DNA from: Sva-07 sp963716235
GTDB lineage: Bacteria > Actinomycetota > Acidimicrobiia > Acidimicrobiales > Ilumatobacteraceae
Assembly: GCA_963716235.1 (NCBI GenBank)
Contig: CAVQTE010000024.1
Location: forward strand, 1 to 64,000
Direction of reading: 5' to 3'
Length of the DNA: 64,000 bases
The notes beneath the pieces were generated by a model. The model worked only from the letters and a program-made list of their open reading frames with translations. It was not told the DNA's origin and searched no databases. The first letter of the stretch is position 1, and every line of letters starts with the position of its first letter. Positions 1 to 8,205 of the stretch are shown piece by piece. The position numbers and the translations under genes were made by a program.

Positions 1-92
1 ACGGCGCGATGAACTTCTCGCCACGTGGATCGAACGCCGCGACCTGGTCTGAGGCCGACGGGCAGAGAACGTCGCGCTACGAACGGCGCGGG

Positions 93-428
93 TCAGGCGA
101 CGAGACCGTCGCCCTTGCTCAAGATCTGGATCTGCTCGGCGCGATCACGCCGCAACTGCGTGCGGCGCTTCCACATCTTGGTCTTCCAATGGCGCTTCGT
201 GCGGGTGCGCTTCGCGAGCTTGCTCTTGGCAATCTCGGCGTCGTGATGGTGGATGGGCTTCCACGCTGCGCCGGGCTCGTGGACGTCTTCGGGTTCGAGA
301 CCCGAACTCACGTCTTGAGCGACAGTCTGGAGCTCGACATGGATGCGGTGCCGTTCGCTGTGAGCGTGGGCACGCACTTCCTTCTTGAGCGGAACCAAGA
401 CTTCCTCGGTGCGGTGACGCTGGCTCAT
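93..428 (-). CDS. Small, strongly basic hypothetical protein (111 aa)
   Basis: I do not recognise a family. The 111-residue product is rich in Arg, Lys and His, with a central SKLAKRTRTKRHWKTKMWKR stretch that could bind nucleic acid, and no membrane segment or signal peptide. The start is well supported: AGGAGGT lies at 434-440, five bases before the ATG, one of the few clear Shine-Dalgarno sequences in the window. A possible -10 (TAGGTT, complement of 485-490) would give a leader of about 55 bases. It is divergent from moxR. The 92 bases beyond its stop, to the window edge, hold nothing I can assign. Its function is unknown; a role with RNA, DNA or ribosomes is only a guess from composition. 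Confidence 0.65.
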   Translation of the reverse strand: MSQRHRTEEVLVPLKKEVRAHAHSERHRIHVELQTVAQDVSSGLEPEDVHEPGAAWKPIHHHDAEIAKSKLAKRTRTKRHWKTKMWKRRTQLRRDRAEQIQILSKGDGLVA

Positions 429-596
429 TGGCTACCTCCTGCTTCGTGGACTGGGCCACGGTGGTTTCGGTGCTTGCCCCTCCAAACCTAGTGCACCACC
501 GCCGACACGGTCACAAGTTCTGTGTAACGATCGTACGCGATTCGTTCATCAGGCACGCGGCTTCAAGACCGGGCCGCTGCGGGCCGATGAACCCGT

Positions 597-1601
597 GTGG
601 ACACCTTGCCGCCGCCCAGCCCACTCGCCCCGTCGACCGATCCGGACTCGATCCTCGACCGGGAGGCCCATGCCGTGGCTGCGCTCGGCGCGCGTCTCAT
701 CGGCGCGATGGACGCCGTCGTCGCCGGGAAACACGACGTCGTCGAAGTCAGCGTCGCAACGCTCCTCGCCGGCGGACACCTCCTGATCGAGGACCTCCCC
801 GGTGTCGGCAAGACCCTGCTCGCCCAGGTGCTCGCGCGAGCCGTCGGTGGCACCTTCCATCGGATCCAGGGCACATCCGACCTGCTGCCCGGTGACATCA
901 CCGGCTCGATGATCCCGAGTGGCCAGCTCGACGTCGACGGCATGCGATTCCGGCCCGGGCCGGTGTTCGCCAACATCGTCGTGTTCGACGAACTCAACCG
1001 GGCAACGCCTCGTACCCAGTCCGCACTGCTCGAACTCGCCGAGGAGTCGACGGTCACCGTCGACGGCGTGAGCCACCGTCTCCCCGACCCGTTCATGCTC
1101 GTCGCCACGCAGAACCCGATCGACATCGCCGGCACGTACGGGCTCGGCGAGGGGGCCCTCGACCGCTTCCGTGCGGTCGTGACCCCCGGGCGCGCGTCCG
1201 CTGCCTCCGAGGTCGAGGTGCTCACCGGCCGACGAGGGCGATCGATGCTCGATGCGGTCGAGCCCGTCGCGACACTGGCCGAGCTGATGACCGCCCGCGA
1301 GGTGGTGGCAACGGTCCAGATCACCGATGCAGTGGCGGCCTACGTCGTCGAGCTGCTCGACGCGATCCGCAACGACCCACGAGTACGCGTCGGCCCGTCG
1401 ACCCGTGGCGGCGTCGCGATCGTGGCCCTGGCCCGGGCCTTCGCAGCGCTCGAGGGCCGCAACTACGTCACTGCGAACGATGTGGTGCGAGCGAGTGTGC
1501 CGGCGCTGGCCCACCGTGTGGCCGGCTCCACTTCCACCGTCGCCGCCGGGCGAGAGATCGCGGCCGAGTGCGTGTCGAGGGTCGCGCCTCCGACGATCTG
1601 A
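597..1601 (+). CDS. MoxR-family AAA+ ATPase
   Basis: A cytoplasmic AAA+ chaperone-like ATPase of the MoxR family (334 aa, usual length). Walker A (GVGKT) is near residue 70, Walker B (VVFDELNRA) near 130 and the sensor-1 segment (VATQNP) near 170, followed by the typical C-terminal lid. MoxR proteins are usually encoded with DUF58 and transglutaminase-like membrane proteins and are thought to help mature or regulate cell-surface or metal-dependent complexes. Here the next gene fuses those two partners and overlaps or abuts this stop codon, so co-transcription is almost certain. The GTG at 597 is taken as the start; no Shine-Dalgarno sequence or clear -10 is visible, so a start a few codons away is possible. 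Confidence 0.93.
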   Translation: MDTLPPPSPLAPSTDPDSILDREAHAVAALGARLIGAMDAVVAGKHDVVEVSVATLLAGGHLLIEDLPGVGKTLLAQVLARAVGGTFHRIQGTSDLLPGDITGSMIPSGQLDVDGMRFRPGPVFANIVVFDELNRATPRTQSALLELAEESTVTVDGVSHRLPDPFMLVATQNPIDIAGTYGLGEGALDRFRAVVTPGRASAASEVEVLTGRRGRSMLDAVEPVATLAELMTAREVVATVQITDAVAAYVVELLDAIRNDPRVRVGPSTRGGVAIVALARAFAALEGRNYVTANDVVRASVPALAHRVAGSTSTVAAGREIAAECVSRVAPPTI

Positions 1602-1603
1602 CC

Positions 1604-4600
1604 GTGGTTGCCGTCGAACACACCCGCCCTCTCGGCATGTCTCCCGGCGCCGGCGCGCTCGTGGCTGCGTGGGTCGTGGCTGGGATGATCGCCCGCCTCA
1701 CCGGTACGCCGGTCGTCATCGCGATGATGGCAGCGCTCCTCGTGACGATCGCCGTCGAAGCGTTGGCCGGATGGTCGAACGCTCGGCGGACCCGGGTCGT
1801 CTCGATCGCCGGACCCCCGGTGACGACGGTCGATTCGTCGGCACTGCTCCGAGTGGCGGTCGCCGGCCCCGGCGTTCGCCGCGACGGCCGCCTCCGACTG
1901 TCGACGTCACCTCACGCTGATTCCGAGATCTCAGCCGAGGTGCTGCGCCCCGACGCCGGCGGCAGCATGATCATGGAGGCGGTATTCCGCGACCCCGGCA
2001 TCGTGACGTTGCTTCACACCACGATCGAACTGTCCGGACCGTTCGGCCTCATCTGGTGGCGGCACCGCAACGAGATCGCCGTCGAGGAGGTGCATGTCGC
2101 CCCCGTGGGTCACGATGCACTCCTCGCCGTCACCAGCTCGAACGCACGGCACGAGGGCTCGGTGGCGGCGCAACGCGGCAACCATCGCGGCGACATCGAC
2201 GGCGTTCGACCGTGGCGTGACGGCGATGCGGTCGGGTCGATCCACTGGCCGTCGTCGCTGCGCGTCGGTGACCTGATCGTCCACGACCGTGCGACGGTCG
2301 CCGACGAGCACTGGCTCGTCGACCTCGATGGGCTCATCGCCGGACCCGTCGACGACTCGACTGCAGCCCGACTGCGACGCACACTCGACGAAGGCCTCCG
2401 GCGTGGACACGACGTTGCGGTGAGCATCGGTGGCGAGTCGTTTCAGGTCCGCAACGACGACGACGCCGCGACCTGGGCGGCCTGGACCGCCGAGGCCATT
2501 GCGCACGACTCCGCGTCGCCGCGCCTCGCGTGGTGGAGGCGCCCGATCAGATCCAGCCATCTCGAGCCCGAGTCGGCCGTCGGCGCTCCGGAGCGTTGGG
2601 CGGCCGGTGCTGCCGCGCTCGCGAGCCTGGCGCTGCTCGTCGGAGCGCTGTCGAGGTCAGCGGCGCTGATTGCCACGATCGCAGTTGGTCTCGTGCTCGG
2701 CGTCGTCGTGTCCACGTGGCTCGGCCGGCGATCGGGTCGACGACCGCCGGCGCTCCAAGCCGTGATCGTGCTGACGATCGTCGTTGCACTCGCACTGATC
2801 GCAGCCGACGCTCGGGGCATCGACGGCCTGCTGGCCGTCCTGCGCGGACCGATGCCCGACATGCTGATGCTGCTCGTCGTCCTCCACGGTTTCGAGGTCG
2901 TCGACCGGCGCACACTGCGCGTCCACCAGGCGATCACGTTCGTCGTGGCCTCGTACGCAGCCGGACTGCGAATCGACGACGCGCTCGGCTGGTGGATCGC
3001 CGCATGGGGCGTCGCGTTCTTCGCCTCGCTGCTCCTCACCGGTAGGTCACCGCGTCAGCTACGGGTTGGCGTCATCGGCGCCCGGTCGATCCTGCGATCG
3101 ATGGCGTGGGTCGGCGCTGCCACCATCGGCACGCTCGCGCTCCTGAGTGTGATCCCGGTTCCCGACGGTCCCGCCTCGCTCGGCCTTCCGGCACTGTCGC
3201 CGGACGACGCGCCGGCTGCGTCGCCGGGTGGGTTGGCGTCACCCGACGGTTCGCCTGCGCCGACAGGAGATGATGTCGGCGACGATCGAGGATCGATCGG
3301 CCCCGTCGTCGGTTACCCGGGATTCACCGAATCGCTCGACACGAGTGTGCGCGGCGACCTCGGCGATGAGATCGTCATGCGGGTGCGGGCTCCGGAGCCG
3401 GCGTTCTGGCGGGGCCAGACGTTCAGCGAGTTCGACGGCCGGGTGTGGACGGTGTCACCAGACACCGGAATGCGACGCGACGGCCCGATGATCGACGTTC
3501 CCGCGACGATCGGCGACGCCTCCGGAGCGCAGGTCCCGACCGAGGAACTGACCCAGACCTACTACGTCGAGACCGCCCTGCCGAACGTCGTGTTCGCCGC
3601 CGCTCGGCCCACACAGGTCGTCTTCGACGGGTCGTTGTGGACCCGACCCGACGGCGCGCTGCGCTCCGACGTGGTACTCGCGCCCGGCTCCGTCTACACC
3701 GTCGTCTCCGAACGGGTGTCGGTCAACAGCGACATGCTGCGCGCCCAGGGCGACCTCGGCGAGTTCTACGAGGAGTTCACCGACGGCGGACAGCCGTCCC
3801 TCGAACCATTCCTCGAACCATTCCTCGAGCTGCCCGAATCGACCACGCAGCGCACGATCGACCTTGCCGCCGACCTGCGCGCCGGGTCGACCTACGACAC
3901 GATCCTCGCCTACGAAGGATGGCTGGGAGCCAACACCGAGTACGACCTCGACGCACCGGTCCCCACCGGGGATGCCGTCGACGACTTCCTGTTCGAGTCG
4001 CAGCGCGGATTCTGCGAACAGATCGCCTCGACGCTGACGATCATGTTGCGCAGCCAGGGCGTGCCGGCCCGCCTGGCCACGGGCTACGTCGCGGGAGAAC
4101 GTGACCGCGTGTCAGGCGTGTGGAAGGTGCGCGCCAGCGACGCCCACGCCTGGGTCGAGGTGTGGTTCCCGCAGACCGGTTGGCAGGCGTTCGATCCGAC
4201 CGCCGAGGTCCCGCTGGCCGGCGAGGCCGATGCCGGCACCGTCGGCGGTGACCTCACCGGCGCCGCGGTGTCGTCGATCGCCTCACATCGTGTCGAGCTC
4301 GCGTGGCTCGCTGTCGCGGCGATGGCTGTCTGGGCGATGTCGGGCGCCATCAGGCGGTGGCGCCATCGCCGCCGCCGAGGCCGCTGGGGCCTCCTGCAGG
4401 ACCGCTTCGCTGCACTCCCCGACCCTCCTGTCCGTCCGGACCCGACCCCAACAGACCGGCTCACGAATCCGCAGCGCGCAGCGCTCGTCGATGGCGGCGG
4501 CAACGGGCTCGCCGCATCGGTTGCAGCGACACTCGACCGGGCGGCGTTCGATCCGGCCTGGGTCGACGACGACGACGTCTACGCGTGCACCCGCAGGGCA

Positions 4601-4630
4601 GTCGCCACGCTGGAGCGCAGCGCCCGCTGA
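1604..4630 (+). CDS. DUF58-transglutaminase (TgpA-like) fusion membrane protein
   Basis: One uninterrupted reading frame of 1008 codons joins two proteins usually encoded separately beside moxR. Residues about 1-340 are DUF58-like: two N-terminal membrane segments, then RPWRDGD...SIHWPSSLRVGDL near residue 202, matching the DUF58 signature. Residues about 340-1008 resemble TgpA/DUF3488: a block of hydrophobic segments, a linker rich in Pro, Ala, Ser and Asp, then a transglutaminase-like domain with Cys804 (GFCEQ), His848 (DAHAW) and Asp864 (FDPT), a late membrane segment near 900 and a basic cytoplasmic tail. The papain-like triad is complete, so it may be an active extracytoplasmic enzyme. 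Start chosen at GTG 1604, two bases after the moxR stop; GTG 1568, inside moxR, is the alternative. A short in-frame duplication (EPFLEPFLE) lies near residue 736. Confidence 0.88.
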   Translation: MVAVEHTRPLGMSPGAGALVAAWVVAGMIARLTGTPVVIAMMAALLVTIAVEALAGWSNARRTRVVSIAGPPVTTVDSSALLRVAVAGPGVRRDGRLRLSTSPHADSEISAEVLRPDAGGSMIMEAVFRDPGIVTLLHTTIELSGPFGLIWWRHRNEIAVEEVHVAPVGHDALLAVTSSNARHEGSVAAQRGNHRGDIDGVRPWRDGDAVGSIHWPSSLRVGDLIVHDRATVADEHWLVDLDGLIAGPVDDSTAARLRRTLDEGLRRGHDVAVSIGGESFQVRNDDDAATWAAWTAEAIAHDSASPRLAWWRRPIRSSHLEPESAVGAPERWAAGAAALASLALLVGALSRSAALIATIAVGLVLGVVVSTWLGRRSGRRPPALQAVIVLTIVVALALIAADARGIDGLLAVLRGPMPDMLMLLVVLHGFEVVDRRTLRVHQAITFVVASYAAGLRIDDALGWWIAAWGVAFFASLLLTGRSPRQLRVGVIGARSILRSMAWVGAATIGTLALLSVIPVPDGPASLGLPALSPDDAPAASPGGLASPDGSPAPTGDDVGDDRGSIGPVVGYPGFTESLDTSVRGDLGDEIVMRVRAPEPAFWRGQTFSEFDGRVWTVSPDTGMRRDGPMIDVPATIGDASGAQVPTEELTQTYYVETALPNVVFAAARPTQVVFDGSLWTRPDGALRSDVVLAPGSVYTVVSERVSVNSDMLRAQGDLGEFYEEFTDGGQPSLEPFLEPFLELPESTTQRTIDLAADLRAGSTYDTILAYEGWLGANTEYDLDAPVPTGDAVDDFLFESQRGFCEQIASTLTIMLRSQGVPARLATGYVAGERDRVSGVWKVRASDAHAWVEVWFPQTGWQAFDPTAEVPLAGEADAGTVGGDLTGAAVSSIASHRVELAWLAVAAMAVWAMSGAIRRWRHRRRRGRWGLLQDRFAALPDPPVRPDPTPTDRLTNPQRAALVDGGGNGLAASVAATLDRAAFDPAWVDDDDVYACTRRAVATLERSAR

Positions 4631-4637
4631 ACGCGCA

Positions 4638-5402
4638 CTACTTGGTGGAGATCCGCGCCTGCAACGCCGCAAGCCGCTCGGCGAACCACGGCTGCTGGGT
4701 GCTCCACAGCTGCGGCTCGAGTTCACGCGCCACCGCTGCGGGATGATCGTCGATGTCGGCCATTGCCTGGATCGTCTGCTTGGTCGCGATCGCCAACTCC
4801 CGCGGCACCGACGCGGCCTTCGCGGCGAACTCGTGAGCGACGTCGAGCAGCGACTCCGACGGGACCGAGCGGTAGGCGAGCCCGATTCGCTCGGCCTCCC
4901 TGCCGTCGAGGACCTGGCCGAACACCACAGCTGCCATCGCCGCTTGCGGTCCGACGATGCGGCGCAGCATCCAGGTGTGGCCGCCGCCGGGATGGATCCC
5001 GAGCTGCAGGAACCGGGTGTCGAGCTTGGCGGTGTCGGCGACGATGCGGACATCACAGCCGAGGGCCAGGTTCATCCCGGCGCCCACTGCGGCTCCGTTG
5101 ACCGCGGCGAGTGTGGGCAGCGGGCTGCGCGCGACGCGCAGGAAGCCCTCGTAGATCCTGCCGAGGCTCTCCCCCGTCGCCTCGGCCAGATTGCCGAGGT
5201 TCGCTCCGGCGCAGAAGGCCGGGGGCGTGCCGGTGACCACGACGGCGCCAACCGATTCGTCGGCCTCGAACAACTCCATCGCAGCGATGATCTCGGCGAC
5301 CAGCGGGGCGGTCAGGGTGTTGCGTTCGTCGGGGTTGTTGAGCGTGAGGGTGGCGACGCCGTCGGCGATGTCGGTGAGTACCAGCGGTGCGGAACCAGTC
5401 AT
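4638..5402 (-). CDS. Enoyl-CoA hydratase/isomerase (crotonase) family protein
   Basis: A 254-residue crotonase-fold protein. The oxyanion-hole segments PPAFCAGANLGNL and AVNGAAVGAGMNLALGCDVRI are present. At the first catalytic position (GGHTWML region) the family's usual Glu is not obvious, so the reaction could be hydration, isomerisation or hydrolysis of a CoA ester. It is convergent with the DUF58-transglutaminase gene, seven bases away, and divergent from the next plus-strand gene. The ATG at 5402 has neither a Shine-Dalgarno sequence nor a TAnnnT hexamer at the spacing seen elsewhere. Substrate not predictable from sequence. Confidence 0.9.
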   Translation of the reverse strand: MTGSAPLVLTDIADGVATLTLNNPDERNTLTAPLVAEIIAAMELFEADESVGAVVVTGTPPAFCAGANLGNLAEATGESLGRIYEGFLRVARSPLPTLAAVNGAAVGAGMNLALGCDVRIVADTAKLDTRFLQLGIHPGGGHTWMLRRIVGPQAAMAAVVFGQVLDGREAERIGLAYRSVPSESLLDVAHEFAAKAASVPRELAIATKQTIQAMADIDDHPAAVARELEPQLWSTQQPWFAERLAALQARISTK

Positions 5403-5447
5403 GGGGGCAAGTGTGGCACGGGCGCCCGGTTAGCCTGCTGGTCGCAC

Positions 5448-6068
5448 ATGCTCGACCACGTCTTCACCGATGCCATCAGCGCCCTGCGTGACGCATTCGA
5501 GGCGGCGTTCCTCGAACGTCAGGCGTTCGAGGAACACTTCCAATCCGACGTGCTGCTCGGCGATCTCACGTGGGAGACCAGCTACGGCCTGCCTGGTGAA
5601 GGCGAACCGCCGAGGGTCGTTGCGCACATCACGTTCGACTGGCCGGCGTGGAGCCAGGCGGCGTACCGCCAGTGGTATGTCGAGGCCGAACTCGAGCGTC
5701 GCCCGGCGATCGAGATGGAGATCGTGCTGCGCATCCAGCGCCTCGCGCAGCCCATCGATCCGGAGATGCTGTTCAACGCCGTTCCCGAGCAGAGCCCGCT
5801 CGTGGGCGACGACCGGATGGAACGCGCCGGGCTGACGTCGGAGATCGCGCATCCCGACACGGCCACCGATCCGCTCGACCTCACCACCGAGTACGCAGCC
5901 GAGATCACCTACGAGGGCCTGTACGAACTGGCCGAGGAGACCGTCGCCGATGGAACGAGCACCCTGCTCGACGAGCACTTCGGCGCCCTCGGCGGCTGGG
6001 TCGCGGCGACGCTCGTCAAGCTCGGCGACCTCCCCCTCGCCTTCCTCCCCCCCGACGACAACGACTGA
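5448..6068 (+). CDS. Conserved-looking acidic hypothetical protein (206 aa)
   Basis: No family recognised. The protein is acidic, soluble and without a signal peptide. It has a helical N-terminus (LDHVFTDAISALRDAFEAAF), a beta-like middle section with many aromatic residues, and an acidic tail (PPDDND). The start is the ATG at 5448, with a -10-like TAGCCT at 5431-5436, suggesting a near-leaderless mRNA. It sits between two crotonase genes, but its own promoter means this need not imply a fatty-acid role. Codon use looks like that of its neighbours. Confidence 0.7.
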   Translation: MLDHVFTDAISALRDAFEAAFLERQAFEEHFQSDVLLGDLTWETSYGLPGEGEPPRVVAHITFDWPAWSQAAYRQWYVEAELERRPAIEMEIVLRIQRLAQPIDPEMLFNAVPEQSPLVGDDRMERAGLTSEIAHPDTATDPLDLTTEYAAEITYEGLYELAEETVADGTSTLLDEHFGALGGWVAATLVKLGDLPLAFLPPDDND

Positions 6069-6095
6069 CGCCAGCGACCCACGCCCTCCCGAAAT

Positions 6096-6149
6096 CCGAA
6101 AAATGCGCCCAGATGTGCGCTGCGTGCACATCTCAGCGCACATTTCCGG
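6096..6149. repeat. Dispersed palindromic repeat, copy A
   Basis: A 54-base intergenic element about 83% identical to copy B at 37971-38023 (45 of 54 aligned positions by eye). It starts CCGAAAAATGCGCCC and ends in a partial reverse complement (GCGCACATTTCCGG), with a second hairpin inside (AGATGTGC / GCACATCT). It lies between tandem genes, just before a crotonase. It may be a REP-type element or an RNA hairpin affecting processing; no protein is encoded. Confidence 0.6.
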
Positions 6150-6193
6150 TTGTGTTTCGGGGTGGATCGGACGGGCGTGGGAGGATGTCGGGC

Positions 6194-6979
6194 ATGGCTG
6201 ACGATGTGGTGCTGTACGAGGTGTCGGAGCGGATCGCGACGATCACGATGAATCGTCCGGAGGCCCGCAACGCGCTGTCGAGCGAAGTCCTGGAGTTACT
6301 GCCCGAGCGGATGAAACAGGCCGAGGCCGACCCTGACGTCGACGTGCTGATCCTGACCGGCACCGATCCGGCGTTCACCGCCGGACTCGACCTCAAGGAA
6401 CTCGGAACCAACGGCGCCAACCTCGGTGGCGGCACCGGCGCCGACGGCAGTCGGAACCGCGACGGCGTGCGCGGCCCCTTCCCGCGCCTCACGAAGCCCG
6501 TCATCGGCGCCGTCAACGGTGTAGCCGTCACCGGTGGCCTCGAGCTCGCGCTCAACTGCGACTTCCTCGTCGCCAGCGAACACGCCAAGTTCGGCGATAC
6601 ACACTCGCGGGTCGGCGTCATGCCCGGCTGGGGCCTGACCGTGCTGCTGCCGCAAGCGATCGGCGTGCGCCGCGCCCGCGAGATGAGCTACACCGGCAAC
6701 TTCATGCTGGCCGACGAGGCGCTCGCGTTCGGGCTCGTGAATCACGTCGTGGCGCACGCCGATCTGCTGCCGTTCACCCGCCGGCTCGCACTCGACATCA
6801 TCGGCAACGACCAGCCCGGCGTTCGCCAGATCCGCGACACGTACTTCCAGATCGCGACCGACGACGACCATTGGGAGATCGAGGCACGCGACAGCCGTGC
6901 GTGGCGACGCACCAAGTTCAGCCCGGAGGCGGTCGAAGCCCGCAGGGTCACCATCCAAGCCCGCGGCCAACAGCAGTAG
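6194..6979 (+). CDS. Enoyl-CoA hydratase (crotonase family)
   Basis: A 261-residue crotonase. It has NRPEARNAL at the N-terminus, the oxyanion-hole segments DPAFTAGLDLKEL and AVNGVAVTGGLELALNCDFLVASE, and HSRVGVMPGWGLTVLLPQAIG, which is close to the usual catalytic loop. Probable role: hydration or isomerisation of an acyl-CoA. The start is the ATG at 6194, nine bases after GGGAGG (6179-6184); the ATG at 6185 overlaps that ribosome-binding site and is unlikely. A strong palindrome at 6984-7028 follows the stop codon and probably ends transcription. Confidence 0.9.
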   Translation: MADDVVLYEVSERIATITMNRPEARNALSSEVLELLPERMKQAEADPDVDVLILTGTDPAFTAGLDLKELGTNGANLGGGTGADGSRNRDGVRGPFPRLTKPVIGAVNGVAVTGGLELALNCDFLVASEHAKFGDTHSRVGVMPGWGLTVLLPQAIGVRRAREMSYTGNFMLADEALAFGLVNHVVAHADLLPFTRRLALDIIGNDQPGVRQIRDTYFQIATDDDHWEIEARDSRAWRRTKFSPEAVEARRVTIQARGQQQ

Positions 6980-6983
6980 CACA

Positions 6984-7028
6984 AGCTGTGAGCGATGCAC
7001 GCAGCAGGTGCGTGCATCGCTCACAGCT
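6984..7028. terminator. Bidirectional hairpin with perfect 20-bp arms
   Basis: Arms at 6984-7003 and 7009-7028 are exact reverse complements (AGCTGTGAGCGATGCACGCA on the left) with a five-base loop. It lies between the stop codons of convergent genes, where a two-way terminator is expected. No T-tract follows, so if it terminates it does so in the way described for T-less actinobacterial hairpins. Confidence 0.75.
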
Positions 7029-7042
7029 CGAGCCGGTTCGGC

Positions 7043-7993
7043 TCAGATCTGGGCGCCTTGCTCGCGGAGGGTGTCGCGGATGGCTTGGGCGATGTCGATC
7101 GCGAGGATCTCGGCGCCGTTCTGGTTCAGGTGGAACCCGTCGTCGGCGCGGACGTCCTTGCCCTGGCCGTCGCGAGGATCGATGACGAACTCGGCCCATC
7201 CGCCGTCGCGACCCGAGAAACGCTTCCACGTGTCGATGAAGATCACGTCGGGACGTTCCGCGGCGGCCGCCTTGGCCGCCTTGTCCTGGATGGCCATGCG
7301 GGCAGTGACCTCAGGGTTGTCGTCGTTGGGGATCCCGACCCAGATCACGGTGCGCCCATCGGCCAGGAGTTGATCCATCACGGCGCCGGCACGTTCCTGG
7401 TACTCCGCCACCCATTCGGCCTCGTTGGACACAGGGTCGCCGATGATGAACTCGCCACTGCGGTCTGCCAGTCCTTGGGCGTCGTTGCCGCCGAACGTCG
7501 CCACCACGATGTCGGGGTCGACCGTGGGCAGTTGGGCGTCGATCTCGGCCGGCCAGTCGAAGAAGTCGGGACGCGCGAGCCCCGACGACACCTTGTAGTC
7601 GAGTTCGGTCGTCACCATGCCGGTCCCGTCGAGCAGCGTCTGCAGGTAGGGACCGAACGTGCCGGCGTCACTGTCGCCGACGATGAACACCTTGGCCGGA
7701 TTGTCGGACGACGGCGGCCCGGTCGATTCGGGCTCGACGGGAACGGTGTCGGCCGCCACCGTGGCATTCGGCGACGATGCATCGGACGTCAGGGTGTCGT
7801 CGACGGTGACGGGTGCGCCATCGACGGCCTCGGATCCGTCGGCGTCGGCAACACCCTCGCTTCCACCCCTGATCGAACCGACCACCCGGACCAGCCCGAA
7901 GCCGACCACGACCACCAGCACGAGCGCGACGGCTCGTCGAACGGCGTAGCGCCGCCGACTGTGGCGGCGTCGAGGAGATGGCGTGCTCGACAC
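7043..7993 (-). CDS. Membrane-anchored DUF459 SGNH-hydrolase-like protein
   Basis: A basic N-terminus is followed by one hydrophobic segment (VALVLVVVVGFGLVRVV) and a Ser/Thr/Asp/Pro-rich linker, so the enzyme domain should face outside. The domain carries the SGNH-type blocks FIVGDSDAGTFG (Ser), GGNDAQG (Gly/Asn) and DGFHLNQNG (Asp and His), matching DUF459, a periplasmic or surface SGNH family. Substrate unknown; removal of an acyl group from a cell-wall polymer is one possibility. The open frame extends to 8080, but GTG 7993 is favoured because GGAAG lies six bases upstream and it keeps the membrane anchor near the start; GTG 8005 is the alternative. Confidence 0.8.
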   Translation of the reverse strand: MSSTPSPRRRHSRRRYAVRRAVALVLVVVVGFGLVRVVGSIRGGSEGVADADGSEAVDGAPVTVDDTLTSDASSPNATVAADTVPVEPESTGPPSSDNPAKVFIVGDSDAGTFGPYLQTLLDGTGMVTTELDYKVSSGLARPDFFDWPAEIDAQLPTVDPDIVVATFGGNDAQGLADRSGEFIIGDPVSNEAEWVAEYQERAGAVMDQLLADGRTVIWVGIPNDDNPEVTARMAIQDKAAKAAAAERPDVIFIDTWKRFSGRDGGWAEFVIDPRDGQGKDVRADDGFHLNQNGAEILAIDIAQAIRDTLREQGAQI

Positions 7994-8106
7994 AGTGGCT
8001 TCCACGATACGGGCGCCGGACTCCGACCGAGCGGCACCTGATCGTGCACTTCCGGCGAGCGGATCGAGCAGTTCACACACCGGTCACGACGGGTTGTACC
8101 CGCTCC

Positions 8107-8121
8107 CCCCCTACCAGGGGG
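8107..8121. promoter_or_regulatory. C5-T / A-G5 palindrome before the BMP operon promoter
   Basis: CCCCCT and AGGGGG are perfect complements separated by ACC, and the palindrome touches a -10-like TAACCT at 8122-8127. It lies in the divergent gap between the DUF459 gene and the BMP lipoprotein gene. The shape (C-run, short spacer, G-run, then TA) resembles operators of the CsoR family, but no such regulator is encoded here, so operator function is only inferred. Confidence 0.35.
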
Positions 8122-8205
8122 TAACCTCACGACACGTGAACACGGGCGCAGCCGTTGGCGACGACCGGACATGTACCAACCAGCATTCATCCTGAAGGGG
8201 AGAAC

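Noticed and set aside
1..92. A possible coding segment on the minus strand at the left edge
   Set aside because: A short run of plausible residues (VAAFDPRGEKFIAP) is visible, but there is no start codon with a promoter or ribosome-binding site and the window ends, so I do not call it.
4101..6068. A 655-codon open frame joining the end of the transglutaminase gene, the crotonase region and the 206-aa gene
   Set aside because: It is in frame with the real gene only from 5448. The earlier part is antisense to a crotonase and out of frame with the transglutaminase.
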